Positions 29,431-42,355 of a DNA stretch of 64,000 bases are shown piece after piece. Numbering within the stretch: the first letter of the stretch is position 1; each line of letters starts with the position of its first letter. This DNA is from Aspergillus flavus (taxonomy: Eukaryota; Ascomycota; Eurotiomycetes; Eurotiales; Aspergillaceae): NCBI RefSeq assembly GCF_009017415.1, contig NC_092404.1:2604001-2668000 (forward strand). Reading direction: 5' to 3'. Under the pieces are notes generated by a model. The model was not told the origin of the DNA and ran no database searches. It saw only the letters and a list, made by a program, of their open reading frames with translations. The position numbers and the translations under genes were made by a program.

Positions 29431-30329
29431 ATTATTATTTAAAAAAGTTTATATTTATTTTTTTTAGAAAATTTTTAAAATTAATTATAAATAAAAATAA
29501 AAATATTAAATCTAAAAAAATTTATATTTCTAATTTTTTTATTTTTTTTTATTTTTAAAACTAGTTTTAAATATATTTTGATAAAAATAATATTAATTTA
29601 ATTATTATTATAAAATATTTTATAATAAATTAAAATAAAATATGAAATTTAATTAAATTATTTTTTTATGATATTATTATGCTTTTATATAATATTAAAT
29701 TATTCTATATTAAAATTAAATATTAAAATTATTATTATTTTAAAAAAAGTCTAATAATTATTTTTATATTTATAACTATAATAAAAAAATCTTTTTATTA
29801 AATATCTATATTATTTTTTTTAAATTTTAACATATAATAATATTTTTAAAATATATTTATTATTTATTTAATTTTAGATTAATATTTTTTATTATTTATA
29901 TTTAATGTATAAGTTAATTTTTATATATTTTTATATTATAATTTAATTAATAAAATAATATAATTATATAGTTATTATATAATATTAATTCTTTATTAAT
30001 TTTAAATAACAAATATTTCTTTTTTACTTCTTATTAATATTTTATAATTCTAATAGTTTATATTTATATATAGCTATTTATCCTTATAATATAATTATTA
30101 TAATAAATTTTTAAAATATACTATATTAATATTTTACTATAATAAATCTTTTTTTAAATCTTTAAAGATAATTTATTTTAATTAATCTTTTTTTATATAT
30201 TTTATCTAATTATAATATATTATTAATTTTTATTTATATTATTTTTATATTTATATATTAAATAATTTATTATTATTTTAATTATTTTTATTTTTTATAA
30301 ATTACTATTAAAAAATTAATATAAAATAG
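29430..30329 (-). mobile_element. Family B remnant, left part (continues at 36136)
   Basis: Aligned in the same orientation with about 49000-49630 inside the large B copy. The match ends at 30329 and resumes at 36136 after the 5.8-kb LTR element, at the same place in the reference copy (49628-49632). Family B is Ty3/gypsy by its other copies. Only its 3' portion is present here and the left edge is approximate. Confidence 0.6.
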
Positions 30330-30698
30330 TGTTACGGAGCCAATATAGAATTAATTTATAAATAGAATTTTAAAGATTTCTCATCTCTATTTAATCTATA
30401 TATATCCCAGCTTTTTTTATAATTCTAAATTAGTTTTAGAGTGATTAATATTTTGATTTTTTAGCTCTTTTTAATAAAAGAATTTATTAACTATTTAGTT
30501 TAAATTTTTGCTAAAAAAACTTTTTAAATAAAAAGAATTCTTAAGCTATTTAAATACTACTAAAAATATAGAAAAAAAATAAAATTTTTTTTTTATATTT
30601 ATTCTACTATTAAATTAATAATAAAATCTAATTTCTTATTTTCTATTTTTTATTTAATTAATAGATTATCTACTTTATATATTAGATTTTTTATTATA
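30330..30698. repeat. 5' LTR of the 5.8-kb element
   Basis: 369 bp, starting TGTTACGGAGCCAATATAG and ending TTATTATA (RIP form of ..CA). It is preceded by the target duplication AATAG. Confidence 0.85.
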
Positions 30699-33600
30699 GT
30701 TTTAATTTTTTTAATTATTTAAAATTTATAATAATATAACAAAATATTTTATAAATTACTATAATATTTTTTAATATTTTTTTTATAATTTTTTATTAAG
30801 AATATAAATTAAATTCTATAATAATTAAAAAGAATTACTAAGTAACTTAAAAAGTAGATTAATAATTAAAAAATATTATTTAATAATTAATATTTTAATT
30901 CTATATTTTTAATAAAAAAAAATTATTGAATTATTTAAAAATATTCTTAAATTCCAAAATTTAATAAAGATAGAAATAGCTTTTTAAATTTAAATATTTA
31001 TTTAATAAAGCGAGAAATAGCTTTTAAATTTTAAATATTTATTTTAAAAAAAAATTATTACTATTTTATTATATATATTTTTTATTTATAAATAAAAATA
31101 ATATTAATAATTTATTTAAAAAATTAAATAAATAATAATAAAAAACTAAGATTTTATAATTTTATTTTATTAAATAAATATTAACTTTTATTTATAATTT
31201 TATAATTCTATAATTTAATATTATAGATTAATTATAAAAAATATAATAATAAAATAATTAAAATTTATTAAATTTTATATATATCTTAATTTTTTGAAAT
31301 AATATTTTTCTAAATAATTAAAAAGAATTTTAATTTTTTTATAAAGTTAATAGTTAAATTAAAAAAATGCATTAAAAATATTATTTAAAATTTTTAACAA
31401 TATAAAATAAAATAATAAGATTAATTATTTATTATTAAAATTTATTATAATTTCAACTAGAAATACAAACATAATAAAATATTAATAAATAATATTTTAA
31501 AATTAAAAAAAATAAGAAATTTTAAAATAGTAAAAATAAATTAATAAAAAATTAATAAAATAATAATAATTTAAAAAAAGATTTTTATGATATTTTATTT
31601 ATAAAAAGTCTTAATATAATTAATTTAAATAAAAAAAAGTTTTTAAATAAAAAATAAATTAAAATTAAGATAAATTCTATATATATAATTTTATATTTTA
31701 TTATAAAATGTATAATTTGTTTCTATATTTCTATCTATATTTAAAATATTATTGAAATTTTTATAGATATAAATAATTATATTAAAATTAATACTATTAA
31801 TTTTAAATTTATTTAAAATTATAAATTATAAAAAATCTATTTTTTATATTTTTAATAAAAATAATTAATTAAATTATTATATTTATTTATAGAACTTAGA
31901 AAATTTCTGTTATTATTATAAATTTAAAAAAAAACTATTTAAATATTTACTTAAACTTATATTATTATTAATAAAAAATTTTAATTAAAAAGAATTTTAA
32001 TATTTTTTTATAATTATATTATAAAATCTATATATTTATTTATTAATATAAAATTACTATTAATAATTTAAGTTTTTTATTATTAAAATTATTATTTTAA
32101 AAAAATTTATGAAAATCGATAGAAATTATATCTATATTTTTACTATTATTAAAATATTTAAAAATATTTAATTATTTAATAATAATCTAGAGTTTTAATT
32201 ATAATTTATTAATAAAATATTTCCATAATTTATTAAATATAAAAATATTTTTTTATTAAAACATATAAAAATTCTATTTTTATATAAAATAATTAATTAT
32301 ATTATTAATATAATTATTAATAAAATTCAATTATATAGATTAATATATTTTTTACTAAAAATAAAGCTTTATATTTTATATTAATATTTAAATATAAATT
32401 TTTATTTATAATTAAATTTATTATTTAAAAAGCTTTATAAAAATATCTATTTTTTTTATTTTTTAAAAAAATAGAGATCTATAATTATATATAAAATATT
32501 AAAAATTTAATAAAATAATAATAAAAACTTATTATTTTTTATTTTTAATTTTAAAGATTTTTAATTAATTAGCTAGTTTAAAATATTTTATAAAAATTAA
32601 TTTATATAATATTTACTATTAAATTTAAATTAAAAAAAATAAATAAAAAATTATATTGTATATTTAATATAGTTATTTTAAATATATAATTATATTATTT
32701 AATTTTATTAATATATATATATTTTATATAATCTATTTTAATAATATTTTAAGGTTTTTTTTAATTTTAAAATCTATATAAAATATATCAAAAAGATATT
32801 AAAATATTTTTAAAAAATTAACGTATATACTAAACTCTTAAAATATAGTTTTTATTAATAATAAAATAAATTTTTAAAATATATTATTTTAAAAGATAGT
32901 ATATTTATAAATTTTTAATTTATATTTAATACTATTATTTAAAACTTTTTATAAATTATTTTATTTTAATTTTTTATTAAAGAAATTAAAATATAAATAA
33001 AAACTAAAATTAGTTTATTTTATATTTATTAAAAAATTAATATTTTAATAATTTATTATTATTTTATAATCTATATTATTTTTTAATATTTTAATTTTAA
33101 ATTATTAATTTAAATAAAAATTAATACTTTAAATAAAGAAATAATAAAAATCTTTATTTTAATTTTATAAAAGAAATATTTATTATTTAATAGTACTATA
33201 ATTATAAAAATTTAATAAAATTAAATTAAACTATAATATATTTATTTAAATATTAATAATAATATATTAAAAATGTATTATATATTATTAAAATTATTTT
33301 TAATTATTCTAATCTATAGATATTTATAAAATAGTTAAAATTAAATAAAGAATAAATTTACTAATTTATATTTTTAATTTTTTTAATTTTATAATTAAAT
33401 ATAGAGTTAAAAAACTAAATCTAATTAATAAATTTTTCTAAATAGTAGTGAAAATTTTAAAATATTTTTTAAATATAAAATTAATATTATTAATTTAATA
33501 ATAGATTATTAATATATAGATTTTAAAAATTAAATATCTTTTATATAGAAAATTTTAATTTAAGTTTAATAAAATAGTTTTATAAAAAAATTTTAAATTT

Positions 33601-35744
33601 AATATTTATATAATATTAAATTTTAAAAAATTAATATAGAAATAATTAATTAAATTATTTAAAAGAAATAAATTATAAGTAATATATTTTCAAATTTTCT
33701 AGTTTTTTATATAAAATATTTATATTATTAAAAAAATATATATTATTAAAATAAATTAAAATCTAAAAAGATTTAATTTAATAAATATAATTTAAAGATA
33801 TAGAAATAAATTAATAAAAAATTAGTATAAAATAAAGATTTATAGAAAATAAAAATTAAATAATTAGTTTTAATAAATTGTATTTTTATAGAAAAAAATT
33901 TAAAATAAAAACTTTTATTTTTATATTATAATAATTTATTAATAAAATATTTTAAAGAAAATAGAATACAAAATTTATTAAAATATAAGTTTTATTAAAT
34001 GAAATTTTAATAAAATATCAATAAATATATTAAAAAATATCTAGTATATTAAAAAATTATTATATTAAAATATTAACTATATAATATTTTTTATAACTTT
34101 TTAAAAAACTATTAATGAATTTTATTATAGAATTATTTTCTATTTTATATTAAATTAAAATTATTAATATAATTTTAATTATTATTAATTAATTTATAAA
34201 ATAATTATTATTTATTTACTTTTATTAATAATAAATATAATAGATTTTATTTATAATAAAATATAGAATATAATAATAAAATTTTTTTTCTTTAAAATTT
34301 TATTTAATTATTTATTTAATTTTTATTTATATTTAAAATAATATTTTTTAAAAAAAGATTTTAATAATATAAATATATATTAAAAACTTATTAAAAATAT
34401 ATAGTAAATATATAAAAAACTATTAAAAAATTTTAATACATAAAAATATAGAATATATATATAAAATTATAATAATTAATAAATAATAAAAATATATTAA
34501 TCCATTAAAAAAATAAATAAAATATTAAATTAATAATATATTTAATATAATTTTAATATATCTATAACAATTACAAAATATTTATAAAAAAAAATATTAA
34601 TTAAAAATATATATAATATATAATATTTCTATTTAAATATTATAAAATAAAAGTTTATTTATCTATTTTAAAAAATATAGCTTAATTATAAATATAAATT
34701 ATTACAATTTTAATAAAAAATTATTTATTAAATTTTAAAAAATATAATAAAAAAATAATTATAATAGTTTCTTTATTAATATTTTTATTAAGAATAATAT
34801 TTTTCTAAATATTAAAAAAACTAAATATTTAATATATAAAATAAATTAATAAATTATAATATTATATAATTATTTTATTATTTTATAACTATAATTCTAA
34901 TATAATAGTTTATTAATAATTTTTTATTTAAATAATATTTGTAATTAAACAAAATTCCAGTTTAAATAAAATAGAATTATAATCATTAATAAATCTTTTT
35001 TAATAAATCTTTTTAAACTTTTAAAAAAATAATATTAATTAATTAAAATATTAAATATTTAATTATATTATTTATAATTACATTAGTTTTATTATTATTA
35101 ATTATATTAAATTAATATTAATATATAAGCTCTATATAATTAAAAGATTTATTTAATATAAAATAATAATAATAACCTATTTATAGATTTTAATAAAAAA
35201 TATTAAAAAATTTTTATTATATTTATTTTTTAGATTATAAAAGAAATTATTTTTTATTTATTCTAGAATTAATAAATAGTTATATTTATTATTAATAATA
35301 CTAGAAAACATCTAGATATATTAATAAAATATTATTAATTAAAAGAATATATAGATTTATAACGAGTTTTATAGTAATTATATTATTACTATAATACTAA
35401 ATTAATATTATTTAAAAAATAATTAATTTTAAATAATATATATATTAATAAAAACAATAAAACTAAATTATTAAAAATAGAATATTTATAAAAAAATATA
35501 TTAATTATAATAAAATAAAAGAAAATTACTAGAATAAAAATGAAAAATAAATAAAGCTAAAAAAATAGAGAAAAAAGAAAATTAAAAAATATAAAAAATT
35601 ATAAAATAATAAAAGACTATTAACTATTAATAATATATTTTTATTAATAATTTCTTAATAATTAATAATACTATCTCTAATAAAATAAAAAATATATATA
35701 AAAATTAGCTGACTAAAAATAGTTAAATTAATAAAAAAAATAAT

Positions 35745-36130
35745 TATTATAAAGCTAATATAGAATTAATTTATAAAATATATAGAATTTTTAACATTTT
35801 TAATTTTTATTTAATCTATATATATTCTAGTTTTTTTTATAATTTTAAATTAATCTTAAAAAAAATTAATATCTTAAGTTTTCAGCTTTTTTTTTAATAA
35901 AAGAATTTATTAACTATTTAATTGGAATTCTAAGAAAAAGAACTTTTTAAATAAAAAAAATTTTTAAATTATTTAAACATTTCTAAAAACATAGATAAAA
36001 TAAATAAGAATTAGTTTTTTTTTATATTTATTTTACTATTGAGTTAATAATAAAGCCTTATCTTTTATCCTCCCATTTCCTTACCTAGTTAATAGAACTA
36101 TCTACTCTATATAGTAGATCCTTTATTATA
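35745..36130. repeat. 3' LTR of the 5.8-kb element
   Basis: 386 bp, a direct copy of 30330-30698. Its first bases are decayed (TATTATAAAGC) while its last 80 bp keep more G+C than the 5' copy. It is followed by the target duplication AATAG. Confidence 0.85.
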
Positions 36131-36135
36131 AATAG

Positions 36136-36590
36136 TAATATAGATTCTATATTATTAATAATTTAATATATTTTTATTAATTATTTTATAATTAATTTTG
36201 TTTTTTTAAATATTTATTTAATAATATTAAAATCAGTAATTATTATAAATTATTTATTTAAATTATTATTAGCCCACTCTATTGATAAAATTATATAAAA
36301 TATAGTTTTTTAATGTTCTTAATATATAAATATCTAATATACATATTTTAATAATTTTATATAAATTTAAATTATTTATTTTATACTTTTTGAAAGTTTT
36401 CACTATGAAATAAAATTTAATTATTTTGTATTATGTAATGATATATATTAATAAATATCTATTTATTAATATTTTAATATATATTATAAATTAAAATTTA
36501 CTTTATAAATTATTATTTTTTTTATTTTTTAATAGTTTTAAGTAGATTCTATATAATAAATAAAAAAGATTTATTTTTAATAATATATAA
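36136..36590 (-). mobile_element. Family B remnant, right part
   Basis: Continuation of the remnant at 29430-30329 after removal of the 5.8-kb element. It matches about 49636-50105 in the large B copy and is cut off at 36590 by the family C LTR. Confidence 0.7.
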
Positions 36591-37614
36591 TGTTAGTGGA
36601 GCATTCCATCTAGCAGTTCTAGATAGTCTAGAAGATGGATTCTTCCAGTCACTAAGTAGGTCTCTATCTATAATATCTAATTAAAAAGCTAGCTAAAAAA
36701 AATAGTAAGAATTTAAGCTTTTGTAAGAGATATCGCCAGGGCCCGATATTCCACAAGGCCAAAAGGTCAAATAATTTTCAATCAACGATTCAGAATACCC
36801 TGGTCAGACCTATATAGCTTCCCGCCGTTACAGCTTTATTATAAATTAATTTCTATTTAGTATATAAAAGATTATAAATCTGGAAAAATTATTTAAATTA
36901 ATAAAAATAAAAAATCTATTAATTAATAAAAAGAATTTCTAATATTTAATAATAATAGATAGTAATAATAAAAGTATTAATATTAAATTATTATTCCTAT
37001 TTTTATTATTACTCTCTATTAGTATTAAAAAACTATTTATTTAATCTAAATTAAAACATTAATAAAAATTAGAAATAAAATTAAAAATTAAGTCTAATAA
37101 TCTATTTAAATATAGTTAATTTTTTTAAAAATTATTTTTTATTATATATATTACTTAAAAAACAGAAATTAATATAATTAATTAAAATATTTTTAAATAT
37201 TATAAATAAAATAAGATTAGTAACTATGAAAATATTTTTATTTAATTTTAAATAGATTATTTATTAAATATAGAATTTAACTAAAGATATAAATTAAATA
37301 GTTAAAATTAATAAACTTTTAATAAATATATTTAATATATGATGAATATTTAAAAATTATGAAAACTATAAAATATAAATATTTTATATAAAAAATATAT
37401 TATATATATTTATTAATAAAAATCTATATAAATTTATTAATACTATTTTTAAAAAAAATATAAATAAAAATTAATTAATTATCTATATTAAATATAATAA
37501 TTAAATTAAAAGTATTTTTTATAATATTTATATTATAGAATAATAGTTAATAATAATTTAAATAAAAAGAATATATTTTTAAATTTAAAATAGATATAAA
37601 AAAATATATATAAT
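36591..37614 (+). mobile_element. Family C element, second copy (LTR and start of interior)
   Basis: The LTR runs from TGTTAGTGGAGCATTCC at 36591 to about 36868 and includes the 111-bp insertion 36722-36832. The interior aligns with 28330-28830. It is truncated at 37614 by the less mutated island. No pol domain was found. Confidence 0.6.
36722..36832. mobile_element. Unmutated 111-bp solo LTR (or tiny inverted-end element)
   Basis: Seen: 111 bp with TG..CA ends and short inverted termini (TGTAA/TTACA), about 44% G+C by count (49 of 111). It is flanked by the perfect 5-bp duplication GCTTT (36717-36721, 36833-36837). The family C LTR at 11903-12063 runs uninterrupted through the same place, so it shows the empty site. 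Known: TG..CA ends with a 5-bp duplication are typical of LTR retrotransposons, and solo LTRs form by recombination between LTRs. Inferred: it arrived after the surrounding DNA was mutated, or is too short or too rare in the genome to be hit. Confidence 0.85.
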
Positions 37615-38764
37615 TGTCAGCTATCCTATTCCTAAAGCGGAATAGTCTTAGGGCTAGCTAGGATAAATAGAAAAGCTAGATAGGATGAATACATTGAATA
37701 ACTAGATTTCACAAGAAAGCTAGAGTTGACTAAATAGGAACCCTAGATCAGGAAGATAGATAGGCAACTAAGGCTTAATTAATTTAAATCCTAGATTAAA
37801 TAGAAAAGATAGATAACTAGAGCTAAGACAGTTAAAGATCTAGATGAAAAATAAATAGAAGAGATTAAAAAAATAAATAGATATCTAGTAATTAGATAGT
37901 TAGTTAATAATCTCTTTAAATAAAAAAGATTTTAAAAAGATTTTCATTTAGATAAAGATTTATATTTTTTTTATATTATATTTTAAATTTACTTAAATTA
38001 TTTATTTTAATATTTAATTAATATTTTTAAATAAACAATTTTTAAGATCGCCTAATATTTTTTAATTAAAATATAATTAGATATCATCTAATAAATAATT
38101 ATCTAAAGTTGCTATTTTTTAATATTCTAGAATATTTTCTATATAGAAAATAGTCTTCCAATATATTCCCCTAGATTTAAATATCTATTTTTAAAAGTAA
38201 AATAGATATTAAATCTATATATAAATCGATATATTAATTATATAGAAAAGCTGATATAAAAAACAGCTTAAAATTAATAGAAAATCGTTTTAAAATCGAT
38301 TGAATATAGAAAGTGAATATAATAGAGAAATCGAATAGATTAAAATAGGGCAAAATTAATTTAATCCCTAAAAATCGAAAAAATAGATAAATTAAAATAG
38401 GGCTATTCAATCTAGAACACTAAATAGATTAATCTAATTAATTTAATTAGATATATCAGTTATATTTAGATAATTTAAAAAAATCTAATATTTTTAACTA
38501 GATAGATTTTTAATTAAACTATCTATAGCTAATTAATTAATTAATTTCTATATAATATTAATATTTTTAGCTTTAATTTTTTATCTAAGCTAATAATTTT
38601 AAATATTAATATATTTTAGCTTAGATCTATATATAGAATAATCATATATAAATAGTTAAATAGACTACTTATTATTATATTCTATATAGATCTTTTAATT
38701 AGAGTAGAACTCTAAAGCCCTAAATAGACATTTTTACTATAGAAATTATCTACTAGTATTATTT
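37615..38764. other. Less RIP-mutated island with coding-like remnants
   Basis: Seen: it begins TGTCAGCTATCC and keeps clearly more G+C than its flanks, above all at 37615-37830. Plus-strand reading of 37614-37785 gives a charged stretch with few stops (SGIVLGLAR, then R/K/E-rich up to DRQLRLN). Another charged frame follows at about 37785-37910 (AKTVKDLDEK..IEEIKKINRYL). Such K/E/R-rich segments look like a coiled-coil protein end, but I do not recognise the family. The right part (38130-38760) holds scattered ATCGATT and TAGGGC motifs and joins the family D LTR, so some of it may be the start of a D interior. Confidence 0.45.
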
Positions 38765-38993
38765 AGAATATAAGCGCTCTCCTGGTATACTACTATCTAT
38801 AGGCAATAGATCTGCGGAGTATAATTATTTAATAGACTTTAGAAATATAGTACTAAAAGACTTAAGATTATTTAAAATTATATAGTAATTTTTTATCTAG
38901 TATAATAGAATAAATTATTTAAGAATTAAAATTTTTTATATATTTTTAATATCAATATATTTATATATTATATAAATAAATAGTGTGATTATG
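38765..38993 (-). repeat. Family D LTR, truncated by family B insertion
   Basis: The reverse complement matches the D LTRs at 61853-62062 and 27863-28074, including the GGAGAGCGCTTATA block near 38768-38785. Its outer end is missing because the family B LTR begins at 38994. It is the outermost layer of the nest that follows. Confidence 0.7.
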
Positions 38994-40305
38994 GCTATAA
39001 CACACTGCTATTAAGGGATATTATAACTTATAAAGGATCCTATAGCTCTACTAGAAAATTACTAGACCAAATCCTAATATATATATAAATTATAGCAATT
39101 TTCTTTAGATTTATAAAAAAATTAATAATTTTTTATTTTTTATTATATATTACTACTTATAATCTTATTTAATAATATATTTAAATTTAAAGATAGAGCT
39201 TTAACTTTATTTAATATATTTTTATAATATTTAATTAGATTCTATAATTATAAAAAAGTATCATAGATTTTAATAAAAAGCTAAATAATATTATTAATTA
39301 AATTATCTATAAAAAGTGTATATAAAAAAAGATTCTATTAATTAAATAATCTAATATTAAAATCCTATTAAATAATTACTATTATTTAAAATATTATTGA
39401 AATAAATAGATAATAATTTTTTTAAAATTAATAGTAATTATTTGAATAATCTTAAAACTTTTAATAATTACTATAATAATTAAACTTTTTATTATAATCT
39501 TTATAGTAGTTTAATCTTTTATAATTAATTAAAGAAATAAAAAAATAATCAATAATAAAAAGTTTAAATTATATTTAAAATATTAATTATATTAATAAAA
39601 AAATAAATATAAATAGTAAAATAATATATTTAAATAATGGAATATATAGTATAATAAATAATAGATTTTACTATTAAATAAACTATAAAAGAATAGTTTA
39701 GTATATTATTAAAAAAGTTATATAATAAATAATTAATTAAATTATTTTATTTATTATTTTATAAAATTTTTTATTGATAAATATACTAAGTAGTAATACT
39801 TTATTAATTAAAATAAAAAAAATCAAAATATCTATTATAAAAAAAATTTACTATTACTAAATAATTATCTTTAGTAAAAAATCTCTAATTTTAATTAGAT
39901 TTTAAAATATAATAATTATTTTGAAAATAAAATAATAAATAAATAATTATACTAAATTAATTAATATTTTAAAAATAAATAAATTTTTATATATAAAGAA
40001 ATCTTTAAAATTAAAAAATAATTATTATTAAATAAAAATTTATTAAAATTATTTAAAAATACTAGAAAATAAAGAAATAATATATTTTAATAAAAAATTT
40101 ATTTAATTTAATATAAATAAAAAAACTATTTTTAAAAATACCTACTGCTTTAAACTGAATAATAAAAAATTATTAAAAATTAATAATTAATAAATAAATT
40201 TTATAAATCTTATTACTATATATAGAGGTAATAGATATAATTTTTTAGATTATTATAATAAAAATAATTTAAAAAAAATATAATAAAAAATATAAAAATA
40301 GTTAG

Positions 40306-40350
40306 AAATACTATAATTATAATAAACTAGAATATTTTATTAAAATTTAT
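40306..40350 (+). pseudogene. Fossil gag zinc knuckle (family B)
   Basis: In-frame reading KYYNYNKLEYFIKIY has tyrosines at the exact spacing of a CX2CX4HX4C knuckle. TGT to TAT and CAT to TAT, both RIP-type changes, explain each one. The other B copy has the same pattern on the minus strand at 53822-53866. Confidence 0.8.
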
Positions 40351-40604
40351 TATTTAAAATTAAAAAAAATATATTAAAAAAAATAAGATTATTAAATGAA
40401 AAAATATTTATTAATTAAATAAAAAAAATCTGTTTTGATAATATAAAGTAATTTAAGATTTTAAATCTATTAAATAGTAAAAATATTAAAAAATTAAATT
40501 TTTTAAAAATATTATTTAAATATAATAGCTATTTATATATTTTAAAGAATTTTATATTATACTACTAAAAAATAACTAAATATAATATGATAAAATATAT
40601 AATA

Positions 40605-40650
40605 TATATTTTTATAGATTTAGAAGCTAATTATATTTTTATTATATAAA
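40605..40650 (+). pseudogene. Fossil retropepsin active site (family B)
   Basis: The codons at 40614-40637 read I-D-L-E-A-N-Y, which is IDSGAN(H/Y) after one TCA to TTA and one GGA to GAA change. It lies between the zinc knuckle and RT, the usual place of the Ty3/gypsy protease. Confidence 0.7.
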
Positions 40651-41454
40651 AATTAATAAAAAAAAGATTTTTAATTATAAAAAAAATTTAAATGTCTTTA
40701 AAAACAAAGCTTTTAAATAGAGATTATTTAAAAATATATAATATTTATAATCTATTTTTATAATTAAAAAAATAGCTAAAAAAATAATATTTAGATTATT
40801 AAGTTTAATAAATATAATTTTATTTTTAATTATAATTAATTATAGAGCTTTAATCTTTATATTAACTAAAAAATCTTTAAAATAATATTATAAAATATTA
40901 AAAATAGATTTTTATTAAATTTAATCTATAGATTTAAAATATTATATATAAATTTATAAAATATAATTTTATTTATTAAAACTATAAATAAGATTAATAT
41001 AAAAATGAAAATTAAATTAATCATTTTTAAATAAAATAATATTTTTAAAGAAAAGCTATTTATAAAACTTTTATTAAAAAAATTAATTCATAAAGTTTAT
41101 TTAAATAATATATTATTAATAAATATTAATATTTATTTTTTATTATTAGAAAAATCTATAGAGCTTAAAATATAAATTAAAATAATAATTAGAATTAATT
41201 TAATATAACTATTTATTTTTATAGAGATTCTCTATAACTTTTATAAAAAAATTCAAAAAAATAATAAATATATATTAATTATTATACATTAAATAAAATA
41301 ATAGTAAAAAATATTTATTTCTTATTCAAAATTTAAAGACTTATTAATATAATAAAAATAATTAAATATTTATTTAAAATTAATTTTCTATTAAAATATT
41401 AATATATTAGAATTAATATATTAATATTAAAAATAATATTTAATATTATATTTA

Positions 41455-41667
41455 AGAAGTTTAAATAATTTACTATATTTTTTAAATTATATAATATATC
41501 TATAATTTTTTAATTTATAATAAATTAAATATTAATATTATATATAGAAATATTCTATATTATATATATTTTAATAATATTCTAATTTTTTTAAAATTAT
41601 AAAAAAATATAAAAAATATCTATATATTATTCTCAATATATTAAAAAATATATATATTTAAATAAAT
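41455..41667 (+). pseudogene. Fossil gypsy reverse transcriptase, first half (family B)
   Basis: The reading around 41567-41590 is YFNNILIFL, the decayed form of the active-site block YFDDILIFS. A lysine-rich helix as in the E-E-H..H-V part of gypsy RT follows. The frame is interrupted at 41667 by the F element. Confidence 0.8.
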
Positions 41668-42355
41668 TGCTACAGACCCTTGTCTAGTATATCTTATTAA
41701 AGACAAACATACAAGGTAGAATAATAATAGAATAATAATAGCCAATTCCTAGACAAAGGACATCTAATAAATTACTTATCTAATAATTATTTAAAAAGAA
41801 CTATAAAGGCCGATAACAATTCTGATATATAATATCTACTCTAGAATCTATTTGAAAGAGAATATATTAGAAATATACTATACTATATACTATAATTAAA
41901 TATATTCTATTTACTATTTTTAAAAAAGTTATAATAAAAATAGATATTTAAAAATATATAAAAATATTTATTTTATATATTTAATTTAGTTTACAATAAT
42001 TAATTTATTTGGTTATTTAAAATATACATTATTATTATAGAACTATTTTTAATAGTATAATTAATCTTAACTTATTTATACTTTTTTAATTATTAAATAT
42101 ATATATTTAATAGATCTAGCTTTTTAAACTTAAGTCTAGTATTTATAATAATTTTATATTAATTATATCTTTATAATAATAATAGTTTTATATTAACTAT
42201 ATTTTCATAATAATAGTAATCTTATAATAATTTTTATTTTATTAAAACTATAGCTTAATAATAATAGAAATTAAAGAGTAACTTTAGATTAGTAATTCTT
42301 AAAATATAGTTTATTAATTAGTCTTGAACTTAATAATAAAATTCTAAGTATAAAT
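41668..42355 (+). repeat. Family F 5' LTR
   Basis: About 688 bp starting TGCTACAGACCCTTGTC. Its right edge is set by comparison with the solo LTR at 52312-52997 and is uncertain by 1-2 bp. Confidence 0.85.

Larger units (their letters stand above)
30330..36130. mobile_element. Complete LTR retrotransposon of 5.8 kb, RIP-degraded
   Basis: Seen: a 5' LTR at 30330-30698 starting TGTTACGGAGCC and a 3' LTR at 35745-36130, direct copies differing mainly by transitions. AATAG flanks both sides exactly (30325-30329, 36131-36135). The flanking sequence is one family B stretch cut in two, and the uncut version is at 49600-50105. The 5-kb interior is AT-rich with stops in every frame. Gypsy-like residues may lie near 32400-32700 on the plus strand, but I could not read them well enough to name the class. 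Confidence 0.85.
38994..41667 (+). mobile_element. Ty3/gypsy retrotransposon family B, 5' part (continues at 57118)
   Basis: Seen: a 5' LTR at 38994-39167 (TGTGATTATGGC..), homologous to the 178-bp LTRs at 47216 and 55280 reversed. Plus-strand fossils follow in gag-pol order: a CCHC zinc knuckle (40306-40350), the aspartic protease motif DSGA (40617-40628) and reverse transcriptase (about 41455-41667, catalytic block at 41567). The RT frame is cut at 41667 by the LTR of the F element and picks up at 57118 beyond it, as shown by the uncut minus-strand copy at 51700-51960. Stops and lost catalytic residues show that it is dead. Confidence 0.85.

Noticed and set aside
32320..32760. Reverse transcriptase in the 5.8-kb LTR element
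   Set aside because: A few K-L-rich blocks resemble gypsy RT, but spacing and key residues did not line up without several indels, so no domain is claimed.
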